A DNA stretch of 7,478 nt from Bdellovibrionales bacterium RBG_16_40_8. GTDB lineage: Bacteria > Bdellovibrionota > Bdellovibrionia > Bdellovibrionales > UBA1609. The notes below the pieces were generated by a model. The model saw only the letters and a program-made list of their open reading frames with translations, was not told the DNA's origin and did not search any database. A program made the position numbers and the translations under genes. Location: contig MEPT01000065.1 of the NCBI GenBank assembly GCA_001769925.1, forward strand, positions 29,552 through 37,029, in the 5' to 3' direction. Positions 1-5,966 of the stretch are shown one piece after another. Position 1 is the first letter of the stretch, and every line of letters begins with the position of its first letter.

Positions 1-1862
1 ATTTGTCAGTAGTAACAATTGCAGTTATTCATGGCGCTTGTCTTGGTGGTGGTTGTGAACTTGCACTTGCCTGCGATTATCGAATTGCTAGCGATGATAG
101 TGTCACTCGCATAGGGCTACCTGAGATTAAATTGGGTATTATACCAGGTTTTGGTGGTTGTGTGCGTTTGCCACGAGCTGTAGGTTTGCAAGCAGCTTTA
201 GATATTATTCTTGCTGGCAAATCTGTTGATGCAAAAAAAGCTCTTAAAATTGGTTTGATAGATGAGTCAATGCCTAAATCTATTCTTGAATCTAGGGCTA
301 TGGTGCTTGCAAAAGAACTTATTGCCAAGGGCGCAAAAAAACGGCAAAAAAAATATTCTGCCAAAGGTTTAGCAAACAAAATTCTTAGTTCGGTTATTGG
401 CAGAGGGGTTGTTTTTTCTCAAGCAAAAAAAATCGTGCTGAAAGAAACTAAAGGTTTCTACCCAGCGCCATTACAAGCGTTAAGTGTAATTAAAAAAACG
501 TACGGGTTTACTAATCGTGAAAAAGCACTTGCTGCAGAAACCGATGGATTTGTTGAAGTCGGCGTTACCTATGTTAGTAAAAATTTGATTAATTTGTTTT
601 TTATGATGGAGTCTATAAAAAAACAAAATGGCGTGAGTGACCCTAATGTGAAACCAGTTGAGGTTAATCATTTGGCAGTACTTGGCGCCGGAGTAATGGG
701 CGGTGGTATTGGTTTTGTGGCCGCAGATAAAGGTATTACCGTACGTATGAAAGATGTTGCTAACGAAGGCATAGCTACTGGCCTACGTGCTGCTCACTCT
801 CTGTGGCAAAGACAGGTTGAAAAGCGCCGTATTACCTCATTTGAATACACTCAACATTCTTCATTATTATCTGGTGGACTTGATTACTCAGGATTTAAAC
901 AAGCTAACGTGGTGGTTGAAGCCATAGTTGAAGACATGAATATTAAGAAAAAAGCTATTAGTGAAGCCGCAGCTCAGTGTAGTCAAGATTGTATTATGGC
1001 TACTAATACATCTTCACTTAGTGTGACTGAAATGGCGAAAGCACATCCTAAGCCTATGAACTTTTTAGGCATGCACTTTTTTAATCCTGTACATATGATG
1101 CCACTCGTAGAAGTTATTCGTGGTCCCGAAACAAGCGATGTAGCAGTTGCAACTATTTTTAACCTAGCTAAAAAAATGGGTAAAACTCCTGTAGTGGTAA
1201 AAGATGGACCAGGATTTTTAGTCAATCGTTTGCTTTTACCATATATGGGTGAGTCGCTACATCTTCTCGAAGCAGGTATGGACATTAAAACTGTAGACCA
1301 TTTTTATACGCATAAGTTTGGTATGCCCATGGGGCCATTTCGTTTAATGGATGAAGTTGGGCTTGATGTGGGGCTCAAAGTACTTAAGATTTTTTATGAT
1401 ACTCTTGGCGAGCGTATTGAAATTGCTGAAGTAGCAAAAAAACTTAAAGAGACCAAACGCTTGGGTAAAAAAAGTAATAAAGGTTTTTATCTTTATGATG
1501 ATCGTGGCAAAGAGCTTGAAGCTGATCATACTATTTATCGTGAGCTTGGGCTTGCTACACCTACTGATCCACTTAGTGAAAAAGAATGTATAGAACGTGG
1601 AATGTTGCAAATGGTGAATGAGGCGGCACAAACGCTTTTAGCCGAGCATATTGTCGAAACTCCGGCTGAAGTAGATTTAGCTATGATAATGGGTACCGGT
1701 TTTCCGCCATTTCGTGGCGGTCTGTTAAAATGGGCTGACACTTTAGGCTCTAAATACATAGTTGATGAGCTCGAAATTTATGCCACTAAGTATGGCAAAC
1801 GCTTTAATCCTTTGTCTCCACTGGTAAATTTAGCAAAAAACAATCGTACCTTCTACAGCTGA
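1..1862 (+). CDS. fadJ: Fatty acid oxidation multienzyme, alpha subunit (enoyl-CoA hydratase / 3-hydroxyacyl-CoA dehydrogenase), 5' partial
   Basis: Cytoplasmic beta-oxidation enzyme that hydrates enoyl-CoA and oxidises 3-hydroxyacyl-CoA with NAD; it normally works with a FadI/FadA thiolase, which is not in this window. The first complete codon is at 3. About 100 N-terminal residues lie upstream, so the TTG there is an internal codon and not a start. Numbering from that codon, residues 1-190 are the crotonase domain with GGGCE (Glu19) and GLPE (Glu41), the two catalytic glutamates. Their 22-residue spacing fits FadJ better than E. coli FadB (20, from memory). The Rossmann motif GAGVMGGG starts near 228, the dehydrogenase His is in MHFFNP (His358), and two C-terminal 3HCDH helical domains follow (about 405-500 and 530-615). 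The C-terminus looks complete. The stop overlaps the end of the convergent gene by 10 bp. The function is solid; FadJ rather than FadB is an inference. Confidence 0.95.
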   Translation, partial: LSVVTIAVIHGACLGGGCELALACDYRIASDDSVTRIGLPEIKLGIIPGFGGCVRLPRAVGLQAALDIILAGKSVDAKKALKIGLIDESMPKSILESRAMVLAKELIAKGAKKRQKKYSAKGLANKILSSVIGRGVVFSQAKKIVLKETKGFYPAPLQALSVIKKTYGFTNREKALAAETDGFVEVGVTYVSKNLINLFFMMESIKKQNGVSDPNVKPVEVNHLAVLGAGVMGGGIGFVAADKGITVRMKDVANEGIATGLRAAHSLWQRQVEKRRITSFEYTQHSSLLSGGLDYSGFKQANVVVEAIVEDMNIKKKAISEAAAQCSQDCIMATNTSSLSVTEMAKAHPKPMNFLGMHFFNPVHMMPLVEVIRGPETSDVAVATIFNLAKKMGKTPVVVKDGPGFLVNRLLLPYMGESLHLLEAGMDIKTVDHFYTHKFGMPMGPFRLMDEVGLDVGLKVLKIFYDTLGERIEIAEVAKKLKETKRLGKKSNKGFYLYDDRGKELEADHTIYRELGLATPTDPLSEKECIERGMLQMVNEAAQTLLAEHIVETPAEVDLAMIMGTGFPPFRGGLLKWADTLGSKYIVDELEIYATKYGKRFNPLSPLVNLAKNNRTFYS

Positions 1863-2332
1863 AGGCCGCATTGGCGATAAATAGCGCGTCTAACACGATA
1901 TACGTTACGATTTAAAATTTCGCGGCCAAGTGTTAGCGTAATTCGTCTACGGTCAGAGCGTGATAGAGCGCAAAATCTATTTTCAAGATAACACGGTATG
2001 TGGCTAGCATAACCGATAGCAGCGATTTTATTGCAAGTATTTTCAGAAGAAACTATATCATTAAGCCAAAAATCATGAATTGCATCATCCATTTTTTTAA
2101 TAAGACATACCCTGGTATTTTGCAAAAAGCGCTGCCCATGAGCTGAAAATTTATATTCTTTTTTTTCGAATCTTTTGCAATAGTAATAGGCAAATTTAAT
2201 TAAATAATTATCTTTGTGGCAGCCTAGATCTGAAGTTAATTCTTGGTAATATTCGCATGGTGAAGAAGCGGCATAGACATTGGTCGACCCGTAAGAAGAG
2301 ATAGAAAAATAAATAAATAAAATTAAAAACAT
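1853..2332 (-). CDS. Secreted eight-cysteine protein with stanniocalcin-like cysteine spacing
   Basis: This 159-residue protein has a hydrophobic signal peptide (about 1-22, ending VYAA) and a basic mature part, so it is probably exported to the periplasm or outside. There is no lipobox. All eight cysteines (26, 38, 52, 76, 100, 114, 121, 155) are in the mature part, as expected for four disulfides. Against human stanniocalcin-1 recalled from memory, the C52-x23-C76, C100-x13-C114 and C114-x6-C121 spacings are identical and C121-x33-C155 differs by one residue. Local matches include CK.F with KF..G..F, CY and a shared NR before the last cysteine. I infer a distant stanniocalcin-like fold; bacterial function is unknown. 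I chose the ATG at 2332. A TTG at 2356 would add eight residues including one Arg, which would give the signal peptide a basic N-region. Neither start has a clear Shine-Dalgarno. The gene is convergent with fadJ and divergent from the gene at 2451. Confidence 0.75.
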   Translation of the reverse strand: MFLILFIYFSISSYGSTNVYAASSPCEYYQELTSDLGCHKDNYLIKFAYYYCKRFEKKEYKFSAHGQRFLQNTRVCLIKKMDDAIHDFWLNDIVSSENTCNKIAAIGYASHIPCYLENRFCALSRSDRRRITLTLGREILNRNVYRVRRAIYRQCGLQL

Positions 2333-2356
2333 TCGTATAATCAAAAGCAAACACAA

Positions 2357-2450
2357 AATTTAATGATCTGTCACTAAACTAATAACGTTAAAAGCACAAT
2401 TGTTTATTTATTTTTTATTTATTTTGGTTAAATAGCCGATAGTTTTATAT
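2357..2450. promoter_or_regulatory. AT-rich divergent intergenic region, presumed promoters
   Basis: This non-coding stretch separates two divergently transcribed genes for exported proteins, so it should hold both promoters. It has an 8-bp palindrome TAACGTTA (2383-2390) and a perfect 11-bp tandem repeat, TTTATTTATTT, at 2403-2413 and 2414-2424. I cannot place a -35/-10 pair with normal spacing. The T-rich tandem could be bent DNA or an UP-like element, which is an inference from composition only. Confidence 0.35.
2403..2424. repeat. Perfect 11-bp AT tandem repeat
   Basis: Two adjacent copies of TTTATTTATTT lie 27 bp before the start codon at 2451. This may be chance in low-complexity AT-rich DNA or a promoter-proximal curved element. 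Confidence 0.5.
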
Positions 2451-2756
2451 ATGTATAGATTGTGGCAGTTATTGGTGTTTGTGTTTATTATTATATTGGT
2501 CATAAAATCGCAGGCAGAATACCGGGCTTTTGAGCTTAAGATTGAAGATGCGCAAACAGGTAAATTTCAAACGGTATTTAGCAATCTGGATCACTTGCAA
2601 TATTCCAGGTATTACGTCTTGGCAAAGAACGAAAGTATTTCTTACGTTGACTCATGGATGTGTTATGAAAATATGTCTGGTTTTAAATCGGTGTGTAGAA
2701 AGCCTGATACTAATATACAACCCGCCTCTACTGTTCTAAAGCCCAATTCCAATTAA
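2451..2756 (+). CDS. Small exported protein with D-S-W-M-C motif, function unknown
   Basis: This 101-residue protein has an N-terminal hydrophobic segment (about 4-19) ending in SQA, consistent with signal peptidase cleavage before Glu22, although it could stay as a membrane anchor. The mature part is about 80 residues. It contains a predicted beta-rich core (YRAFELKI, then FQTVFSNLDHLQYSRYY) and a conserved-looking VDSWMCY, with Cys71 and Cys82 probably forming one disulfide. The tail after about 85 looks disordered and Pro/Ser/Asn-rich. From memory, short exported proteins with an LDH.QY..YY....DSWMC pattern occur in Bdellovibrio-type bacteria without known function; I could not verify this. 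The ATG has no obvious Shine-Dalgarno (the sequence before it is AT-rich), so the start rests on the signal peptide. The next gene starts 83 bp downstream on the same strand. Confidence 0.75.
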   Translation: MYRLWQLLVFVFIIILVIKSQAEYRAFELKIEDAQTGKFQTVFSNLDHLQYSRYYVLAKNESISYVDSWMCYENMSGFKSVCRKPDTNIQPASTVLKPNSN

Positions 2757-2839
2757 AAATGCTAGCCTAGACCTCGAGTCAAAACGTTGTTCATGATAGT
2801 ATGAGCTTAGACTGACATATTATCCATGGACGGACATTA

Positions 2840-4390
2840 ATGTCGAACGCGATTACGGTGCAACAAAAACAGAACTCTCAAGAGCTTGCTGAACTTGCTG
2901 ATGACTATCGCCGTCAGCGCAAAGAAATTGTTGATAAAAATGAAAGCTCACTTCAATCCTTAAAAAATGAATATCAGTTACGCGCTACTAAAGAGCGTAG
3001 TTCTGGCGAAGCGGCTGTAAATCACATAAAAAAAGATACAAGAGATAGATTAGAGAAGGTGCGTGAGCAAGCCGATCAAACAATTACTTACGAAAATAAG
3101 AACGCAAGTCGTAGAGTTAAAAGCGCCGAACAATATAATGTTTCAGTTGAAGAAGCGCTTAACCAAAAAAATGAAGAACGTACCAAACAGTTTAAGGAGC
3201 ATCAAAATCTAGTTAAGAAGCAAGAGTCTAACCTTATCGAACAAGAGCGAAAAAAAACAGTAGCGGTAAAAGAAAATCAATCTAAACTACGTACGGCTAT
3301 ACAAAAAGAATTAGGTAAGAATTTAAACGACATCGAGAAAAAATATGCCGAAGAAAAAGAAAAGGCAATTGGTCATAATCGTGAAGAAATAGAAAATCTT
3401 ACTGCTGAAAATCGTGACGAACTTAAACATCTACGTAACGAATATACAAAACAGTTAGAAAAGCAGCGTACTGAATCTTTCGTATCTCTTAAAAGACAAA
3501 GCGATGATAGTCAAAAGGCATACGCAAGTGAGCGAGACAAAGCAAGCACTGAAATTAGTAAACTTAGAACTGATGTAAAAAATCAAAATATTTCTGAGAG
3601 AGAAATAGGTGAAAAAAAATTATTAAAAATTAAAGAAGAAAATGAGAAGTCACTAAATGGCGAGGTAAATCGCGGTGTAGCTGTACTCGAGTCTACTAGA
3701 AAAGAATATGATAAAAACGTAAAAGAAGTGCATCAGCAAGGCGAATTCGAATTGCAGTCGCAAAAAAATAATTTTAACAAGCATTTAAATCTTCAAGCCG
3801 CTGAATACAAAAAAAGACTAGACGAGAAGCGCGCTCATCATAATGCTAATCTTGAAAAAAACGACAAAACCCATCGTGCCGATCTTTTGCTAAGAGAAGA
3901 AGATTACAAGAAAATGCTGACTAACCAGCATAAAGAGTTTTCAACTGCTTTTAATGTAAATGACAAAACTAATCGCGAAACTTTACAAAGCCAACATGAG
4001 CGAATGGTAGACGCTCTTGTGAAGCAAAAAGTTGGATTGTTAGAGCGTTTCGGTAAATACGATAATGTTGGTAACGACCCATTTTATAAAATGCAAGAAT
4101 TTGAAACTCGAATTGCCGATCACGATAATTATTATCTGGTTCGCACAAAAGTTCCTGAACATGAAAAAAACAATGTTGAAGTGCTAGTAAAAGACAATCA
4201 AATTATTGTTTCTAGCCAACGGTCATTTGCTGAAAAAATTGATAAAGATAACAGGCATATTTCAACAAATAGTAACCAATCATTTCGTGAAATTATCCCG
4301 GTAAAACATCCGACTGTTCCAAAATCTGTACAAAAATCTTATGAAGAGGGCACACTCGTTACGCTTGTGCCCAAAATCCCAATACGCTAG
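2840..4390 (+). CDS. Long coiled-coil protein with C-terminal Hsp20/alpha-crystallin domain
   Basis: A 516-residue, probably cytosolic protein: no signal peptide or membrane segment is visible. Residues about 8-400 are almost wholly charged helix (Lys, Glu, Gln, Arg, Asn), with very few prolines or glycines, as in a long coiled coil. Residues about 412-511 resemble the alpha-crystallin domain of small heat-shock proteins: YYLVRTKVP, then VEVLVKDNQIIVSSQR, then SFREIIPV and EEGTLVTLVPK, matching the beta-strand pattern that ends in the usual nGvL.v.vPK. The final residues are K-I-P-I-R, and I-P-I (513-515) fits the I-x-I motif that docks small heat-shock subunits onto neighbours. Ordinary family members have about 140-200 residues with a short N-terminus, so the rod-like extension is the odd part. 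A weak CGGA lies 5 nt before the ATG. It ends 23 bp from a convergent gene. A chaperone, scaffold or filament role is inferred from architecture only. Confidence 0.9.
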   Translation: MSNAITVQQKQNSQELAELADDYRRQRKEIVDKNESSLQSLKNEYQLRATKERSSGEAAVNHIKKDTRDRLEKVREQADQTITYENKNASRRVKSAEQYNVSVEEALNQKNEERTKQFKEHQNLVKKQESNLIEQERKKTVAVKENQSKLRTAIQKELGKNLNDIEKKYAEEKEKAIGHNREEIENLTAENRDELKHLRNEYTKQLEKQRTESFVSLKRQSDDSQKAYASERDKASTEISKLRTDVKNQNISEREIGEKKLLKIKEENEKSLNGEVNRGVAVLESTRKEYDKNVKEVHQQGEFELQSQKNNFNKHLNLQAAEYKKRLDEKRAHHNANLEKNDKTHRADLLLREEDYKKMLTNQHKEFSTAFNVNDKTNRETLQSQHERMVDALVKQKVGLLERFGKYDNVGNDPFYKMQEFETRIADHDNYYLVRTKVPEHEKNNVEVLVKDNQIIVSSQRSFAEKIDKDNRHISTNSNQSFREIIPVKHPTVPKSVQKSYEEGTLVTLVPKIPIR

Positions 4391-4413
4391 CATTAGTTTT
4401 AGAAAAATAATTG

Positions 4414-4623
4414 TTATGTTCGTTTGATAAGGCCACTGACCTCAGAGACCATAAAGCGTAGGCGTGAATTAAGATCTTCTACTTGTTGAAGATTAGCGCG
4501 AAACTGTGACAAGACATCTGTGTCGTATTTGCGTTCTGATATTAAGCCCGAATAATCGCGTTCAAAAATACCGGCTTCTTTTTTAATCTCTGTTTGGTGG
4601 GTAGCAATTTTAATGGGCGTCAT
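4414..4623 (-). CDS. Small helical protein of unknown function
   Basis: I do not recognise this 69-residue protein. It has no signal peptide, membrane segment or cysteine. After a polar start (MTPIKIATHQ) the part from about 34 to 69 reads as one amphipathic helix with regularly spaced Leu, Val and Phe (LSQFRANLQQVEDLNSRL), suggesting a small helical or coiled-coil partner protein. A strong AAGGAAG Shine-Dalgarno six bases before the ATG supports it as a real gene. It converges on the coiled-coil/Hsp20 gene with 23 bp between stops, and lies 168 bp downstream of the metalloprotease gene on the same strand. It could be an independent transcript or a distal operon member. Confidence 0.7.
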   Translation of the reverse strand: MTPIKIATHQTEIKKEAGIFERDYSGLISERKYDTDVLSQFRANLQQVEDLNSRLRFMVSEVSGLIKRT

Positions 4624-4629
4624 ATCGTA

Positions 4630-4636
4630 CTTCCTT
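4630..4636 (-). promoter_or_regulatory. Shine-Dalgarno site for the small gene at 4414-4623
   Basis: Read on the minus strand this is AAGGAAG, with six bases to the ATG at 4623. It is the clearest ribosome binding site in the window and fixes that start. Confidence 0.75.
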
Positions 4637-4724
4637 TTTTTCTTTTCTTACTTAATTCATGTTAAAGGTAACTTGCGCTTTCCAAAACTTAAAACATCTT
4701 AAATTTAAATAAAATTGATATTGT

Positions 4725-4744
4725 GGTTCCATTTTGGAACTTTT
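4725..4744 (+). terminator. Short inverted repeat with T run, possible terminator
   Basis: GTTCCA, a three-base TTT loop and TGGAAC form a perfect 6-bp hairpin (4726-4740), followed directly on the + strand by TTTT. It could stop + strand read-through from the coiled-coil gene. It also lies about 50 bp beyond the stop of the minus-strand metalloprotease, but the minus side has no clean T run. The stem is short, so confidence is low. Confidence 0.35.
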
Positions 4745-4791
4745 ACACACCGCCAAACTCTTATCTATATTTAGTTTCATACTTGTAATCA

Positions 4792-5439
4792 CTAATATTC
4801 GCATTGAAGTGCTTCAATATCAGGTGATTGTGGTTCTTCACGTACTTTTCCGTTTGCTAGGCTTACCTGCATTACGCTTTCAGTATTGTGGGTATGCGCT
4901 AATCCTAAAACGTGTCCCAATTCATGAACTATTAAACTTTCAAGGTGAACCTTTGAATAGTCAGGTCGATCATCTGCGAGATAAAAATCATAATCTTTAT
5001 GGTTTATGCGTATATCAGATTCATAAATTTGACTTCCAGACCAATACACAGTTGTGCGTGCCTGCTCGATGCGTCGGTCGTCTTCCCAAGTATTCAACAT
5101 ATATATTTTTGTATAGCCATCTTGGCGTGGAGAACTTGCGCCGGGGCTACCTGTGCGTAGGCGAAAGAAATCTTTTTTAGAAAGTTGCTGCCCTATATTA
5201 TTCCATTGAGCGATAGCCCCTGTAAGAGCGATAACGTATTCGGCTGGGTATGAACTATCCATATATATATTAACCGGAGTGTTTGAGCCCCAGGATACTC
5301 TTTGCAGATTTTGGTTTTGTACGAAGTTACATGAGGTCTCAGGCGTTAATTGACGGCCGCATGCTTGTACAAGGATAAGTCCGGTGATTATCCCTAATAA
5401 TGCGAATATGCGTTTTTGATGGTCGAAAAAGAGTTTCAT
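4792..5439 (-). CDS. Matrixin-type zinc metalloprotease, probable lipoprotein
   Basis: This 215-residue protein is a secreted or surface zinc endopeptidase of the metzincin (M10-like) type. Residues 10-26 are a hydrophobic signal segment after basic residues, ending LVQAC-G, so Cys27 is a plausible lipid-attachment site, although Gln at -2 is not typical of a lipobox. The active site is HELGHVLGLAH: His172, Glu173, His176 and His182 fit HExxHxxGxxH, and SVMQ (Met190) supplies the Met-turn. Cys37 and Cys213 at the two ends of the mature domain could form a disulfide. The protein is little more than the catalytic domain. There is no cysteine-switch propeptide (PRCGxPD-like) and no C-terminal binding domain, so latency must be controlled in some other way or be absent. 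The ATG at 5439 has only a weak upstream purine stretch. Substrate unknown; cleavage of envelope or host/prey protein is speculation. Confidence 0.92.
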   Translation of the reverse strand: MKLFFDHQKRIFALLGIITGLILVQACGRQLTPETSCNFVQNQNLQRVSWGSNTPVNIYMDSSYPAEYVIALTGAIAQWNNIGQQLSKKDFFRLRTGSPGASSPRQDGYTKIYMLNTWEDDRRIEQARTTVYWSGSQIYESDIRINHKDYDFYLADDRPDYSKVHLESLIVHELGHVLGLAHTHNTESVMQVSLANGKVREEPQSPDIEALQCEY

Positions 5440-5566
5440 GCCTGTTTAATAAGGCAAGTATGATGCCTATCTGCCAATTGCGTAACATACTGTAATTACA
5501 AGCTTTTGCGTGATAACCAGTTATGTTTTGTTTTTTAACTAGTGTTAAGCAATTTTAGGTAGCTTA

Positions 5567-5587
5567 TAAGTTTAAGTAGTAAACTTA
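5567..5587. repeat. 8-bp inverted repeat, possible operator
   Basis: TAAGTTTA and TAAACTTA are perfect inverted arms separated by AGTAG. Size and symmetry would suit a dimeric repressor site or a weak AT hairpin; no regulator gene is in the window to link it to. Confidence 0.5.
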
Positions 5588-5700
5588 GTCGATATATAAT
5601 GTAACCTATTGAAATTACAAGATTTTAGCTACTGTCTACAAATAAAACAGTTTAGAAGACCAAAATTGCCAGCTTTAGACCACAGACTTTGGTGTCGTCA

Positions 5701-5724
5701 TGCCACTTAATATAGTTTGTGGCA
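5701..5724. repeat. TGCCAC/GTGGCA inverted repeat
   Basis: A perfect 6-bp stem with a 12-base AT-rich loop. It is the first of a series of stem-loops leading to putA, and could be part of the same leader RNA if transcription starts upstream of it. Confidence 0.45.
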
Positions 5725-5750
5725 CTTATAAGATAAACTTTTGTTTGTAA

Positions 5751-5784
5751 ATTAGGCGGTCGCCACAAATTATTTGGCCCTAAT
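5751..5784 (+). repeat. ATTAGG/CCTAAT stem-loop
   Basis: ATTAGG (5751-5756) pairs with CCTAAT (5779-5784), and inside it CAAA (5766-5769) pairs with TTTG (5773-5776). It sits 24 bp before the pseudoknot-like block. Pairing was read by eye; no energy was computed. Confidence 0.4.
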
Positions 5785-5807
5785 AATGTTGGCACTAGAG
5801 ATGCAAA

Positions 5808-5917
5808 TGAGTATTAGCGTACGACCCGCCGGCTCACTCTCCTGATCTGGGGTTCAAATTAGGGAGCCACCAAACCCACCAAAATACTCACCGTAAGGGG
5901 GAAGGTAAAACCTCCCC
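5808..5917 (+). promoter_or_regulatory. Candidate structured leader RNA (pseudoknot plus hairpin) before putA
   Basis: Four nested or crossing helices can be drawn. P1 is a perfect 8-bp stem, TGAGTATT (5808-5815) with AATACTCA (5883-5890). Inside it GGCTC (5831-5835) pairs with GAGCC (5864-5868), extended by CCT (5841-5843) with AGG (5861-5863). The 17-base loop carries GGGTT (5850-5854), which can pair with AACCC (5873-5877) to make an H-type pseudoknot enclosed by P1. A G/C-rich hairpin follows at 5898-5917. The layout resembles a ligand-binding aptamer plus expression platform, 49 bp before the putA ATG. It matches no riboswitch class I can recall. It could also be an independent small RNA. 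The pairings are visible in the sequence; function is inference. Confidence 0.45.
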
Positions 5918-5932
5918 ACCTCTGCTTTTCTT
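5898..5932 (+). terminator. Terminator-like hairpin upstream of putA
   Basis: GGGG (5898-5901), a bulged A, then AGGT pairs across an AAA loop with ACCT and CCCC (ending at 5917). A TTTTCTT run follows only after an 8-base gap, so it is a poor standard terminator but could be an attenuator or the 3' end of a small RNA. Confidence 0.4.
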
Positions 5933-5966
5933 GATTTAGCAAAAAAAAACACGTACCTATTCTGCA

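Larger units (their letters stand above)
5440..5966. other. 527-bp non-coding region with many inverted repeats
   Basis: This region lies between divergent genes (metalloprotease and putA) and I find no credible gene in it. It holds, in order: an ATAAC-CA-GTTAT palindrome (5513-5524), an 8-bp inverted repeat (5567-5587), an imperfect direct repeat sharing AATTACAAG (5491-5509 and 5610-5629), hairpins at 5701-5724 and 5751-5784, and a structured block 5808-5917. Possible -35/-10 pairs for putA are TTGGTG-16-TATAGT (5689-5716) and TTGGCA-17-TATTAG (5789-5817). Both are weak, and the second would start within the structured block. Confidence 0.6.

Noticed and set aside
3..26. TTG as a possible start codon for the beta-oxidation gene
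   Set aside because: The translated sequence begins inside the crotonase fold; about 100 residues expected before the GGGCE motif are missing, so the gene enters from upstream of the window.
2530..2739. Overlapping + strand frame of 69 codons inside the small exported-protein gene
   Set aside because: It lies in a different frame from the signal-peptide protein, has no ribosome binding site or recognisable composition, and looks like a shadow frame.
2787..2821. TTGTTC and CATATT as a promoter for the coiled-coil gene
   Set aside because: The spacer is 23 bases, too long for a standard sigma-70 promoter; no better pair was seen.
4734..5180. Open frame of 148 codons on the + strand
   Set aside because: It is antisense to the metalloprotease gene, has no recognisable domain, and the opposite frame carries an intact zinc-site motif and signal peptide.
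5755..5764. GGCG-GT-CGCC perfect palindrome
   Set aside because: A two-base loop cannot form a stable hairpin; it may be a protein site, but one short palindrome is not enough to call it.
5831..5874. tRNA-like 3' end: GGTTCAAAT resembling a T-loop, then GGGAGCC-A-CCA, with GGCTCAC upstream
   Set aside because: Only two bases separate the supposed T-loop from the acceptor strand, so no 5-bp T stem can form, and the two acceptor arms are too close for D and anticodon arms. It fits better as the hairpin in the leader structure.
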